DNA of 64,000 nt from Colius striatus (lineage: Eukaryota; Chordata; Aves; Coliiformes; Coliidae): contig NC_084763.1 of NCBI RefSeq assembly GCF_028858725.1, forward strand, positions 57,993,152-58,057,151, written 5' to 3'. Below, one piece after another: positions 47,301-54,470 of this stretch. The notes under the pieces were generated by a model. That model made no database searches. It was not told the DNA's origin and was given only the letters and a program-made list of their open reading frames with translations. Numbering within the stretch: the stretch's first letter is position 1; each line of letters starts with the position of its first letter. A program made the translations under genes and the position numbers.

Positions 47301-50300
47301 TGGGACGTCCTCTGTTTGGGAGGCACTGGAAGCTGCCAAACCGTCAGCCTCGCCCTCCGGGGACCCATTTACGCTCAACTCTGCGGGGAAACACATTCTC
47401 AGCGGCTCGTGCTTCGTCACCTTTAACAAAGCTTCTTGCTCCTGAACACCGTCGCGGCATTCGCCTCCTGCAAGCTCCTCGGCCTTCGTGTTGGCAAAAC
47501 CCACGTGGGGTTCCTCTGCCTTCCTACAAGCAGGCGAATCGCCGAGCTGGCCTAACGGAGAAAGCGGCTTTTCCCTTTCCCACCTCCTCGCAGCGGACAC
47601 CCTGATTTCACTGCTTCTCAGACAAGAGGCCTCTAAATCTAGAGAATTAGACTGCTGCTTTATTTCTTCGCTCGATTCTGTACAACAGAAAGAACTCTTA
47701 AATTTATCAGGCTTTGGTGTGGGGGTCTTTGAAGGGGTGGACTTATAACGGGAGGGATTCACATTACTGTCGGGCTTAGAATGGGATGTCCCCTTCCGAT
47801 AGCCGAGCTCGTCAAGGGGAGAGCACCTTTTGGTTACTTCGCTTTCTGAAGTCCTTTTTGAATCTCGATCTGCTTTCGAAGAAGACCTTCCCCTCCTCTC
47901 CACGTCGGCGTGAGACGACGACTCTACTCTGCTGTCCCTGTCCGACTTGGAGTGAGGAGCCCTGGAGTCTCTGTAGGAGGAGGAGGAGCGGGACGACGTG
48001 CGCCTGGAGTCGCTGGATCTGGAATGCGTCCTCCTGTACTCGTCCTCCGAGTCCGAGCTGTCGCGCGCCCTGCTGTCCGCGTACGAACGCGAGTACCTGG
48101 ACCTGTCCCTGTACGGGGAGCTCCGATGGTACCGGCGGTCGGACTCGTAGTAGTGCGAGCGCTCCGACCGCGAGTAGGAAGAGCCGGTTCTGGAGCTGCG
48201 CTCAGAGCGGGAGCGGGAGCGGCTGCGCCTCCTGTCTCTGTCCGAGCGGGAGCGGGAGGACGCGTAGCGCGATTCCCTGTCCGACTTCGAATGGCTCGAG
48301 TACTTCTCGTCCCTGTCCGACCTGGAGCGCGAGGAGGACTTGCCCGGCTCGTCGCTCCTCAGCGACGCGGAGCTCCGTCTGGCTTCCCTCTCCTTCTCCG
48401 TGCTGGACACCTTCGGCTCGTGCGAGCGCTGGCTGGAGGAGGTCCTCACCGAATCCTCGTCGGACTCGGAGCCCGGCGCCGCGCCGTCCGACTGCGAGAA
48501 CTTCCTCCTGGCCCCCTGCCTCCGGGAGCAGGGGGGAGCACCCTTGGAGCCGTCGGAAACCTCGTCCTCCTTCCCAATATGGGAATCTTCCTTGTGCGGG
48601 GTCACCTCCGCCTGCTGGGGCGCGCCGCGCTCGTCCGCCCTGCGCCAGCCCCCGTCCTGCCTGGCGTCCGACGGCTCCGGCGCCTCCCTGGGCGCCGCGG
48701 GGCCCGGCTCCTTCGAAACGGGCACTTGGGCTTCCGACAGCGGGGGCGCCGGCTGCGGGAGCTGCATGGAGGCGGCTGGCGGTGCCGGCGGCGGGGGAGG
48801 AGGGGGAGGAGGAGGAGGAGGCGGCACCGCCGAGGCCGAGTCCAGGCCCGGCACCGGCGGTTCGCTCAGCGGGGCCGCGGGCGGTGGCGGTGGGAGGGTC
48901 GCTGCCGGGGCCGGGGGCGGTTTCGCCGTGACATTAAGCAAATGCTTTTTAAAATGGATCTTCCCCAGCTCTACCTTCGGTTTCGGAGGGGAAGGCTCCT
49001 CAGCTGAACCAGCGGCATCCCCCTGCTCCATCTTACTCTTGGGGTTAGAGTCAGCTTGAAGGGGGGCCGCCGGGGAGTTCTGAGCGTCATTTTGCTTCTC
49101 GTTGCCGAGAGCGGTCAGGAATCTATTGGGTAAGGTTTTCTTGGTTAAGCTGAAGCTGAAAGACACCTTTTGTCTCCCTTGCTCCTCAAGGTTAACCTTT
49201 GTCTTGGTGCCTTTGGGCAAAAAGCGACTGGAAGCGACGCCTTTGAAGAGCGGGCCTTTGATAAAGCCAGCCCTCTGCACAGTCTCAGGCTTGCCCTGCA
49301 AAAAGAAGGAGGCAGTTAGAGGAATTGTTCTTGGGGGCTGAGCACTGTTCCACAGCCAGAACCAAGAGTCTGCTTTCACCTGCTGAATTTTTCATGGAAT
49401 AGAATAGAAAATGATAGCCTGGGCTGGAACGTGGGAGAGCAAAAATCAACCACCCAGTCGTCTGCAGTTGAGAGCAAAACCTCCTCCGGGGCTTGGGCTG
49501 AGGCTTTTCAAGCAGGCTTAGCAATGACCAGCCTCAAAGTCCTTCTTCTCATGGAACTCGTAGCAGTTGGGGTTCAACATACGGAGCTAACCGAAGCGAC
49601 AGCAGTGCTTTACGTGCTGTGGGCTCAGGCTACAAACACTCTGTTTTTAAGCTGTCAGAGGGTTTGTTTCCACGTCCCAGGAAACCACACCTCGATTCCT
49701 TTGCTTTCAGCACAAATCAAGGCGACTGAGAACTCCAGCAGCAGTTTTAAGCCTCATCCCTTCCCACCTCACCTCTGCTGGCTCCTGCCCAGAACCTCCC
49801 CCCCCACCTCTGCAGCGAGGACCCTGCCACAGCACGTCACCAGCTCCAAGTCATCTTCTCTAGGACATTAAATGCTCAGGATCTCCACCAATAAAGGTGC
49901 TGTGCCAGTGTTTCCAACTGAACCCGGCTTTGGAAATGGAGCAACAAAGCTCCTCCAGCACGGGAAGCTCTCCACCTCCCCTCATCCCAGCCGAGATGAG
50001 CAATTTTGGGAGCATAAAGCAACGCCTGTTTATCCCCCTTGGCATTCCTCACGCTAATTTAAAGCTTAGGGCTCATCTGCACAGAGGCTGTCACAGGAGT
50101 GCGGGCCCTAAGGAGTAACGTGCTGCTGAAAAGCTTTTCTCCATCAAGATACAGTTTGGGGGGAAACTTGCCTTGTTTGTCTAATGTTCTTTGTACTGGG
50201 CATCACTGAGACAGCCCCACGTGGTCTGTTTAACCTGAACAATGTGTGGGCTGGTGGGCAAGAAGCCAATGGGCATCCTGAGGGCACCAAGCAGAGTGTG

Positions 50301-52526
50301 GGCAGCAGGGCCAGGGAGGTTGTGCTGCCCCTCTGCTCTGCCCTGCTGAGGCCTCAAGCTGGAGCCCTGTGCCCAGTGCTGGGCTCCCCAGCTGCAGAGA
50401 GACAGGGAACTGCTGGAGAGAGGCCAGGGAGGGCTCCCAGGGTGCTGGACCACGTGTGTGAGGAGGAAAGGCTGCGGGAACCGGGTCTGTTCAGCCTGGA
50501 GCAGAGAAGCCTGAGCTCAGGGGCACCTTATCAGTGCTGCCAATAGTGCTCATCCCCACAAATCCACGTTGCACGGGCACCATTACCTCCTGTGTGAGGA
50601 GCACAACTCCAGTGGAAACAGCTGTAGCAGTATCAGAACTACAGAGCTGGGTTTTACTCCCAGAGCTGGTGCATGAGCACATCTTTGGCAGCAGCAGCAG
50701 TTTCCTGCAACCCCCTGTGAATTATTACGTGCTTTGTTATCCTTTAACTCGGGTGGAACAATGAGCGGCTGCTCAGGCTGAAGGCACCACAGGCAACTGC
50801 TGGTGGAACAGAAACCTCATCCCGTTCTGTTTGTGCTCTTGGACATCCCATATCCAAAATTATCCTTATTTCTGAGGAAGTGCACAGGGTTTTTAATCTC
50901 AACTGTGAAATGAACAGTCTCAGCCACTCCAGGACTAGTCTCAGCTACTCGAGCCAGCACCACACACACATACACTTGATCTTCAGCTGCAGTGTGGATA
51001 AAAATGAGTGCTAGCAGTTAAAAAGCACTCTTTTTAAATGGATGTTCCTTACACAAGTGCCATTGCACAGGTGCTTCCTATGGGTGCTGTGGCTAAAAGG
51101 GCACTCGAGACAGTGACCTTGGGAAACAGAGTGCACGTCCACACACTTGAAACACTCTCCCCGCTGAAAACACTATCCCTGTCTCCAAAAGAAGCCACAC
51201 ATCAGAAATGATGCAGAGGTTAATACACAAGTGGATATAAACTAATTAAAAAGGACAAAGATTCAGTGTGCAGCCCAGCTGGTAGGAGCTTCTACGTGGC
51301 TGAATGAAGACCACCCTTCCTTAGGACACCAGGCTCAGCTTCTCCAAGAGCAAGGGAACATCGTTTCTGGGGGCTGCTGGGTCAATTATTATCCCCTACA
51401 GAACCAGAAATTTGCCCAACCTGTGTCTGTGTCTCAGGACAATGAGAGATGGGGTTCCTGTCACCATCCATGCCCTGGTGTCGAATGGAAGGAGTCTCCA
51501 GGAACACAAATCCTTGTCAGAGATGGGATTCCCCTCTTACACCAATTATAGCTGTATAAAGACAGTGCACTCAAGGGTTTTCTTGCTTGCTACAACTTTT
51601 GTGTACACCTTCACAGAAAACACAGGTCCTGAAGGCAAAAAGGAAGCTGCTGAGCTTCTGCCCCTCCCCTTTGCATAGTCTATTCAGCAGAGATCATCTA
51701 TTTCAGAACAGATGTTTCACTCTCAGGTGCTCACCCTCCCTCCCATGGCTGGGGTGGGGTTTTTCTTTCCTTAAATAACAGCAAGTTGAACAAAAAAAAC
51801 ATGACTTGGAGAGCTGTAAACATGCTCCACAGGTAGCTTTTGAAATGTAATAGGCAGCAATTACTGGTGCAAGCTCTCTGGAGGAACAGGCCTTCTCCTT
51901 CCTTTCAGTGTCTTACAGAGAGGAAACATCTCCAAAAACGTTTTTGCTGTGGATATTTTGCAGCGAGGAAAAGGCAAGAGAAGCTCAGTCTGTGTAGTCA
52001 GTACAGACACCCCCTCAGTGGAGCAGTGGTGCTGCTGCAGCTCATTTCACAGGGAGGACACAGCAGCACAAGGAGGAGCAGCCTCTGGAGCAGGGCCGGT
52101 CCCACAGCATCACAAATCACAGGCAGCAGCTGTTCCTACGCTGGGATATTAGAAACTGCTCCAGTCTCTCCAAGTTTTCTCCTTTCCCCTTAAATTCCTT
52201 GGGCCACGTAGAGCAAAACTAATGCTCCTCACAGGTGAAGCCCTGGAACAATCATCTTCTGAGGGTGCAGAAAGCAGAAGCTACACTGAGGGCCCCAAGG
52301 GCACCGTCCAGCCCTGCTGCCCCATCCACGTGTGCAGACTGCAGCCATGGCATTGAGGGTGCTTCCCTTGTCTCCTGGATCTAACCACCAAACGAGAGGC
52401 ACCCCAGGAAAACATCAGACCCTGGGTTGCTCTCAACTCACAGGTCGACCTAACCAGGTTGGGCCTAAGGCATGTCTCAGGAGCTCCAGCAAGGAATGGG
52501 TTTTACTCACCTCATTTTCTTCTTCT
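11208..52526 (-). CDS. SETD2: SETD2, histone H3K36 trimethyltransferase (coding exons 2-21; exon 1 beyond right edge)
   Basis: Nuclear enzyme that trimethylates H3 Lys36 using S-adenosylmethionine, bound to elongating RNA polymerase II. Twenty coding exons (11208 up to 52526) were placed by protein similarity and splice sites; every phase matches. They total 7627 nt: 2541 full residues plus one base of a split codon, so about 2565 aa with exon 1 (human 2564). Domains, numbered on that basis: long disordered N-terminus with poly-Pro and an Arg-Ser-rich stretch (30-1488), AWS (about 1497-1552), SET (about 1554-1671) with [11 protein letters not shown] and the ELTFDYQF catalytic tyrosine, post-SET ([10 protein letters not shown]), helical middle region, QQQQ coiled segment, WW (about 2393-2425) and C-terminal SRI (about 2460-2565). 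The Arg in CSRFMNHSC matches human R1625. No frameshift or stop is present. It converges with NRADD. Confidence 0.98.
11370..12761 (-). other. SETD2 intron 20, filled with AT-rich degenerate tandem repeat
   Basis: From about 11420 to 12740 nearly everything is a loose repeat of ttccccaaatattccc and tactggctcttattcc variants. No exon is seen in it. Confidence 0.8.
12762..12863 (-). CDS. SETD2: SETD2 exon 20, SRI domain
   Basis: 34 codons, [17 protein letters not shown] to KHLARK, phase 0 at both ends, donor GTGAGG, acceptor cag. Core SRI helices. Confidence 0.97.
12950..13530. repeat. Degenerate tandem repeat in SETD2 intron 19
   Basis: About 20 imperfect copies of a roughly 27-30 bp unit built on ggtccctcaagacatgtcc. 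It is unrelated in sequence to the repeat in intron 20. Confidence 0.8.
13627..13707 (-). CDS. SETD2: SETD2 exon 19, start of SRI region
   Basis: 27 codons starting [18 protein letters not shown], phase 0, donor GTGAGT, acceptor ctccag. Confidence 0.96.
13740..14170. repeat. Loose tandem repeat, SETD2 intron 18
   Basis: Imperfect copies of a unit around cttcccagcccagtcctg, many ending ttcccagc. Directly after it a CR1 fragment begins at 14187. Confidence 0.6.
14187..14455 (-). mobile_element. CR1 LINE 3' fragment
   Basis: Starts cacagaatcatttgggttgg, the reverse of the CR1 3' end, and continues with the family's 3' sequence. Non-autonomous 5'-truncated copy. Confidence 0.8.
14440..14610. 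repeat. Short degenerate repeat of cttcaccaaaccc type
   Basis: Imperfect copies of ccttctccatcaccaaac, spaced 15-25 bp, adjoin the end of a CR1 fragment inside SETD2 intron 18. Confidence 0.55.
14973..15175 (-). mobile_element. CR1 LINE fragment
   Basis: Begins cacagcatcacaggatctca and continues through ctgggttggaacggctccag, typical of reversed CR1 3' regions. Confidence 0.65.
15563..15760 (-). mobile_element. CR1 LINE 3' fragment
   Basis: cacagaatca followed by caggttggaaaagaccttga, a CR1 3'-end signature in reverse orientation. Confidence 0.75.
15807..15918 (-). CDS. SETD2: SETD2 exon 18, end of WW domain
   Basis: 112 nt: G of a split Arg codon, then [20 protein letters not shown] to ENPMK. 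It carries the second WW-domain tryptophan and the WDPPTW motif. Confidence 0.97.
16431..16538. repeat. 33-bp tandem repeat, just over 3 copies
   Basis: The unit starting gcttgggctgagatgaagaa recurs at 16431, 16464 and 16497, with a partial copy at 16530. It lies in SETD2 intron 17 and copies are nearly identical. Confidence 0.9.
17878..18017 (-). CDS. SETD2: SETD2 exon 17, WW domain
   Basis: 140 nt from [20 protein letters not shown] to YYYHVVT plus AG of a split Arg. It contains the proline-rich stretch that precedes the WW domain and the first WW tryptophan ([10 protein letters not shown]). Confidence 0.97.
18422..18556 (-). CDS. SETD2: SETD2 exon 16
   Basis: 45 codons, [20 protein letters not shown] to QPIQQ, phase 0, donor GTAAAT, acceptor ccag. 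Gln/Pro-rich low-complexity linker. Confidence 0.96.
18787..19205 (-). mobile_element. CR1 LINE 3' fragment
   Basis: Starts tagaatcacacagtggttgg and shares the full gggatccctccagggctggg block with the other copies. Confidence 0.82.
19457..19690 (+). mobile_element. CR1 LINE 3' fragment
   Basis: Plus orientation, ending ttttccaaccccaaccattc and then tgtgattctgtg octamers. Confidence 0.82.
20039..20714 (-). CDS. SETD2: SETD2 exon 15, Gln-rich coiled region and linker
   Basis: 676 nt, starting with the final G of a split Arg codon. It begins [20 protein letters not shown], continues through [20 protein letters not shown] and ends PPIVQ. The first 50 residues are strongly conserved with human and likely helical. 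Confidence 0.97.
20806..21010 (-). mobile_element. CR1 LINE fragment
   Basis: Contains cccaggctgaacagcctttc and ctcagcagggcagagcagag, internal CR1 sequence in reverse; its plus-oriented match is at 50225-50525. Confidence 0.7.
21165..21247 (+). mobile_element. CR1 LINE 3' end
   Basis: Short copy ending cttttccaaccagtgtgatt and ctaccattcta. Confidence 0.65.
23178..23358 (-). CDS. SETD2: SETD2 exon 14
   Basis: 181 nt encoding [19 protein letters not shown] to ERGTKRPED plus AG of a split Arg. Basic, Ser/Arg-rich, nuclear-localisation-like KEKKRRR. The donor is AG|GCAAGT, a GC rather than GT site; using the nearby GT would shift frame into a stop. Confidence 0.93.
23622..23670 (-). CDS. SETD2: SETD2 exon 13 (49 nt)
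   Basis: Encodes [16 protein letters not shown] plus one base. The donor is placed at GTGGGT (23621); a GT three bases upstream would also keep frame with one residue fewer, so the last codon is uncertain. The acceptor is tttgcag. Confidence 0.88.
24145..24205 (+). mobile_element. CR1 LINE 3' end, short
   Basis: gagttggacttggtgatcct then tacaacttgatgattc, a degraded CR1 3' terminus. Confidence 0.55.
24890..25590 (-). mobile_element. CR1 LINE 3' fragment, long copy
   Basis: Starts cacagtggttgaggttggaa and extends about 700 bp through ctcctcttctccagctcaac into the internal region (caggtcactggtgaagctgt). Confidence 0.82.
26009..26255 (-). mobile_element. CR1 LINE 3' fragment
   Basis: Starts catagaatcattttggttgg and carries the shared ctgggcagcctggcacaggg block. 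Confidence 0.8.
26655..26850 (+). mobile_element. CR1 LINE 3' fragment
   Basis: Contains gcccaggctgcccagggagg and ggctggatgagctctgcagg, ending near ggatcctgtgac. Confidence 0.75.
28020..28560. promoter_or_regulatory. CpG-rich segment inside SETD2 intron 12
   Basis: Compact GC- and CpG-dense block in otherwise ordinary intron sequence. It contains two copies of cccgtgacgcc (near 28225 and 28514), a CRE-like half site, and on the minus strand a consensus donor CAG|GTAAGG with GT at 28303-28302. This is what an internal promoter with a first exon would look like. No TATA or start codon was assigned, and it could instead be non-functional GC-rich DNA. Confidence 0.4.
29697..30225 (-). mobile_element. 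CR1 LINE 3' fragment
   Basis: Starts gaatcacacaacacctgagg. Includes a single copy of the ctgacacagccctggagctg unit (about 30174) that is amplified at 36610-36995. Confidence 0.82.
30668..30730 (-). mobile_element. CR1 LINE remnant
   Basis: ctttggagatcatccagtcc and cacctagatcaggtcac match the 3' part of the copy at 54060-54228 in reverse. Confidence 0.55.
31230..31545 (-). mobile_element. CR1 LINE fragment
   Basis: Starts aatccaactggtgaggctgg and then aagcccttgaggatgatcaa; the internal part differs from most other copies here but resembles 60280-60552 in reverse. Confidence 0.65.
31799..32440 (-). CDS. SETD2: SETD2 exon 12
   Basis: 214 codons from [20 protein letters not shown] to SWKELK, phase 0, donor GTAAGA, acceptor ctag. 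Ends are strongly conserved; the middle is acidic and disordered ([15 protein letters not shown]). Confidence 0.97.
33701..33829 (-). CDS. SETD2: SETD2 exon 11
   Basis: 43 codons, [20 protein letters not shown] to LKLQLE, phase 0, donor GTCAGT, acceptor cccag. The last dozen residues ([13 protein letters not shown]) differ from the human exon end. Confidence 0.95.
34143..34470 (-). mobile_element. CR1 LINE 3' fragment
   Basis: Starts cacagaatcacagatagaat and ends near ctcctcttctccaggctgac. Confidence 0.8.
34771..34905 (-). CDS. SETD2: SETD2 exon 10
   Basis: 45 codons, [20 protein letters not shown] to LTCLKLIQ, phase 0, donor GTGAGG, acceptor caG. Helical region C-terminal to the post-SET domain. 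Confidence 0.97.
36150..36610 (-). mobile_element. CR1 LINE 3' fragment preceding the 40-bp array
   Basis: Starts gaatcattgaggttggaaaa and runs unbroken into the 40-bp minisatellite, which is built from the CR1 sequence that should come next. Confidence 0.8.
36610..36995. repeat. 40-bp minisatellite derived from CR1, about 9-10 copies
   Basis: The unit ctgacacagccctggagctg followed by cagcctcccagagcccagca recurs at 36621, 36661, 36701 and 36741 and onward with 2-bp length variants. A single copy of the same unit occurs in the CR1 fragments near 30170 and 60420, so the array is an expansion of CR1-internal sequence. Minus-strand open frames here are artefacts. Confidence 0.9.
37161..37287 (-). 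CDS. SETD2: SETD2 exon 9, post-SET domain
   Basis: 127 nt: final C of a split Gly codon, then [20 protein letters not shown] to [16 protein letters not shown] supplies the three post-SET cysteines that complete the zinc site next to the active site. Confidence 0.98.
38998..39095 (-). CDS. SETD2: SETD2 exon 8, end of SET domain
   Basis: 98 nt, [20 protein letters not shown] then [12 protein letters not shown] plus GG. FDYQF contains the residues equal to human Y1666 and F1668, which shape the lysine channel. Donor GTAGGT. Confidence 0.98.
39388..39465 (-). CDS. SETD2: SETD2 exon 7, SET cofactor-binding core
   Basis: 26 codons, [20 protein letters not shown] to [16 protein letters not shown] is the pseudoknot motif of SET methyltransferases; the Arg equals human R1625. 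Confidence 0.98.
40045..40310 (+). mobile_element. CR1 LINE ORF2 (reverse transcriptase) remnant
   Basis: One frame reads [19 protein letters not shown], the CR1-type reverse transcriptase motif, followed by WLNDRAQR and a frame-shifted VPQGWVLGP segment. Decayed and truncated. The following bases to about 40680 may also belong to it. Confidence 0.75.
40823..40946 (-). CDS. SETD2: SETD2 exon 6, SET domain
   Basis: 124 nt: C of a split Ser codon, then [20 protein letters not shown] to LKNDE. Near-identical to human. Donor GTGAGC, acceptor tgcag. Confidence 0.98.
41545..41680 (+). mobile_element. CR1 LINE 3' fragment
   Basis: Contains tcctgtgccccctgagcaag and ggctggatgagctctgcagg. Confidence 0.7.
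41919..41994. repeat. 38-bp tandem duplication
   Basis: ggaaatggaaatcacagcct and the following 18 bp occur at 41919 and again at 41957, nearly identical. Lies in SETD2 intron 5. Confidence 0.9.
43089..43217 (-). CDS. SETD2: SETD2 exon 5, AWS to SET junction
   Basis: 129 nt: last C of a split Cys, then [20 protein letters not shown] to AAKDLP plus TC. Holds the last AWS zinc cysteines and the GWGLRA cofactor motif. Confidence 0.98.
44041..44172 (-). CDS. SETD2: SETD2 exon 4, AWS domain
   Basis: 132 nt: G of a split Arg, then [20 protein letters not shown] to LLMIE plus TG. Cysteines of CEC and CGEDC are AWS zinc ligands. Confidence 0.98.
44220..44325 (+). mobile_element. CR1 LINE 3' end
   Basis: Ends cagcccttgagatcctgtga with tgctgtgac; lies in SETD2 intron 3. 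Confidence 0.6.
44440..44745 (+). mobile_element. CR1 LINE 3' fragment
   Basis: Contains gaggtcgagattggacatta and tggagggatcccaaaggctg and ends gattctgtgattctggga. Confidence 0.8.
44917..49295 (-). CDS. SETD2: SETD2 exon 3, giant exon of the disordered N-terminal half
   Basis: 4379 nt and 1459 full codons, phase 0 at the start ([15 protein letters not shown]) and AG of a split Arg at the end (EENVYLTE). The first 80 residues ([20 protein letters not shown]) and the last 30 ([13 protein letters not shown]) are strongly conserved. Between them lie a poly-Pro run, an Arg/Ser/Asp-rich stretch ([10 protein letters not shown]), and long GC-rich Ala/Pro/Glu segments that diverge from human. No stop or frameshift occurs. 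The acceptor is ttttgcag and the donor GTAACC. Confidence 0.97.
49296..52510 (-). other. SETD2 intron 2
   Basis: 3.2-kb intron with a CR1 fragment at 50225-50525. Nothing else recognisable was seen in it. Confidence 0.75.
50225..50525 (+). mobile_element. CR1 LINE internal fragment
   Basis: Contains gagggcaccaagcagagtgt and agccctgtgcccagtgctgg and ends ctgttcagcctggagcagag. Confidence 0.72.
52511..52526 (-). CDS. SETD2: SETD2 exon 2, 16-nt microexon
   Basis: Reads AGAAGAAGAAAATGAG: one base closing a Glu codon, then EEENE. Flanked by a pyrimidine-rich acceptor ending caatag and a consensus donor GTGAGT. It links to exon 3 (GKPETVQ) to give EEENEGKPETVQ, aligning with human EEENEAKIENVQ. 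The whole coding sequence stays in frame only with it included. Confidence 0.88.
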
Positions 52527-52959
52527 CTATTGCAATCCAGCAGAGGAAACATGCAAAAGAAAACAGAAAAGAAGGTGTAAACATCAGGCAGAAAGGAGAA
52601 AGGGAACGTCAGGAGTCTGCACACCAGCCCCACACGTAACCCCGCCGCAAGAGATGTCCCTGCCAGTGTCACCAAGGCCAGGCCAGCTGCCTCTGAAGGG
52701 GAGCAGGGCACGGTTTGGAAGCTCAGGAATTGCAACACTGAAAGTTCTGCATGGACTTTGGCAGAGCAAACCTTTATCTGAGCAAGCTGCTGGCTTGGGT
52801 TTGCAAACCAGCACGAACCTCACTCCAACAGACTAACACAGATGCAAAACAGAACGTGAGAATGAGATGGAGGAGCCTGGTTCTGGTTTCTTTTTCCATT
52901 TAATACTTCCCTTATTACCCAGAAACACTGGAAAGCATCTGCCTCTCTCATCCACAGAT

Positions 52960-53090
52960 GGCACCCAGAGGAGCTGGAGGCCTGTGGGCAGTGGGGTTCC
53001 ACAGGGATGGGTTCTGGGGCCAGTCTTGTTCAACATCTTCATCGGCCACCTGGGTGAGGGGACAGAGGGACCCTCAGCAAGTTCCCTTTA
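52960..53090 (+). mobile_element. CR1 LINE ORF2 remnant
   Basis: Frame reads [17 protein letters not shown], a conserved CR1 reverse-transcriptase block; truncated on both sides. Confidence 0.75.
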
Positions 53091-53559
53091 AACCACCAGT
53101 AACCTGCTGGGAAGACCCATCAGCAGTAGTAAGGTGCTCTTGTCTCTATGCTGGCTCATGTCCCATTGATAAAGCTTATTAATAGGCCATAAATTATTCT
53201 CAGAGCAACAAGAACAGGGTTTGTTTCCACTGAGGAAACATGAGCCATGAGCTGAAGCAAGCTGTGGAGCACAAGAGGGACCGGGTGTGATTTAATGGGG
53301 TTAAGCAAACCCTGACCAAAGCAGAGGAGGTCAGAAGAACAGCACTTTGACACGAATTAGTGACTGAAAGGAGGTTTCACTTAAAAACCCCAGATCCCAG
53401 AAAAAGTCTGGATCTCAGAAAGCAGTTTCAGGCTTCCAGGAAACCATCACTCTCGACAGTCACGTGTTTGGAGTGTTACAGCCTTTACAAGGGGTGAAAA
53501 CAGCCCTGAAGCCTGGTGTAGCCAACAGCCAACAAGACCCCAGGTGAAGCCATCGCTGA

Positions 53560-53600
53560 TTTTAAGGGTCTTTTCCAACTGAAACGATTCTGTGACCATC
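53560..53600 (+). mobile_element. CR1 LINE 3' end, short
   Basis: aagggtcttttccaactgaa followed by acgattctgtgac. Confidence 0.5.
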
Positions 53601-54059
53601 TCCACGACACCCACAACCAGATGTGTGATACAGCACAGGGCAACAAGCAACAGATGAAAGCTGGTGGTCCTAAACCCAACCAGCAATAAATGTCTCTGTG
53701 GCTAAGAGCACAGATTTAAGCAGCTCCATATCTGGAGACAGGTAATGAAGCTCAGCATCCACTATACACATCCTGCCATAAAGCTAAAGTAGCTCCTCCT
53801 AACAATCCAATTTCACTCTTGTTGATGAACCACTGCATCAAACCAGCATTAAGCTAAAATGCTTGGCAGGAACACAAAGTGGGGGTCTCCAAAACCCAAC
53901 AGCTAAGGATAAAATCCTCCCTTTCACAGCAGGAATCACGGCACCACCCAGGCCAGCACTAAGCTCCCACCCTGGTCACAGTTTGCAGCCACAGCAGCAC
54001 GTTCCCCAGGCAAGGTGTCAGGTTGGTAGTGCAGCCTCAGCATCTGCCAGCTCCAAACA

Positions 54060-54228
54060 GCTGCTCCACGAATGGAGGCTCCTTCCTTGGAGCTCTTCAA
54101 GACCCACCTGGACAATGGTCCCGTGTGACCTGATCTAGGTGACCCTGCTTCTGCAGGGGGGTTGGACTGGATGATCTCTAAAGGTCCCTTCCAACCCTAC
54201 CATTCTATGACTCTGTGATTCTATGAAT
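54060..54228 (+). mobile_element. CR1 LINE 3' fragment with clear terminal octamers
   Basis: Contains ttcaagacccacctggacaa and ggttggactggatgatctct and ends cattctatgactctgtgatt ctatg, the canonical CR1 tail. Confidence 0.88.
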
Positions 54229-54354
54229 GGCAGAGCACCAGCTCCTGCATGGGGGGGGTTAAAGCAAGTAAGAAAACTGGGGCAAAAAAGCTGAATTCCT
54301 TCAAAAGCCAGAGAAAACCTTGCAGGGGAAAGAGGCATTAGGAAATGGATCTTC

Positions 54355-54470
54355 TTCTCTCCTTCTCAGGAGGTTTCCAACACACCTGGATACATCCCTG
54401 GAAGCTGCTTTAGCAGGGGCTGGCACTGGATGAGCTCTGCAGGGCCCATCCAGCCCTTGAGATTCTGTGG
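54355..54470 (+). mobile_element. CR1 LINE 3' fragment
   Basis: Contains caggaggtttccaacacacc and ggatgagctctgcagggccc and ends cttgagattctgtgg. Confidence 0.72.

Noticed and set aside
44973-47426. 817-codon plus-strand open frame (and 47786-48931, 381 codons) opposite SETD2 exon 3
   Set aside because: Exact antisense of a conserved SETD2 exon with high GC and few stops. Composition is Arg/Leu/Ala/Gly-rich with no recognisable domain.
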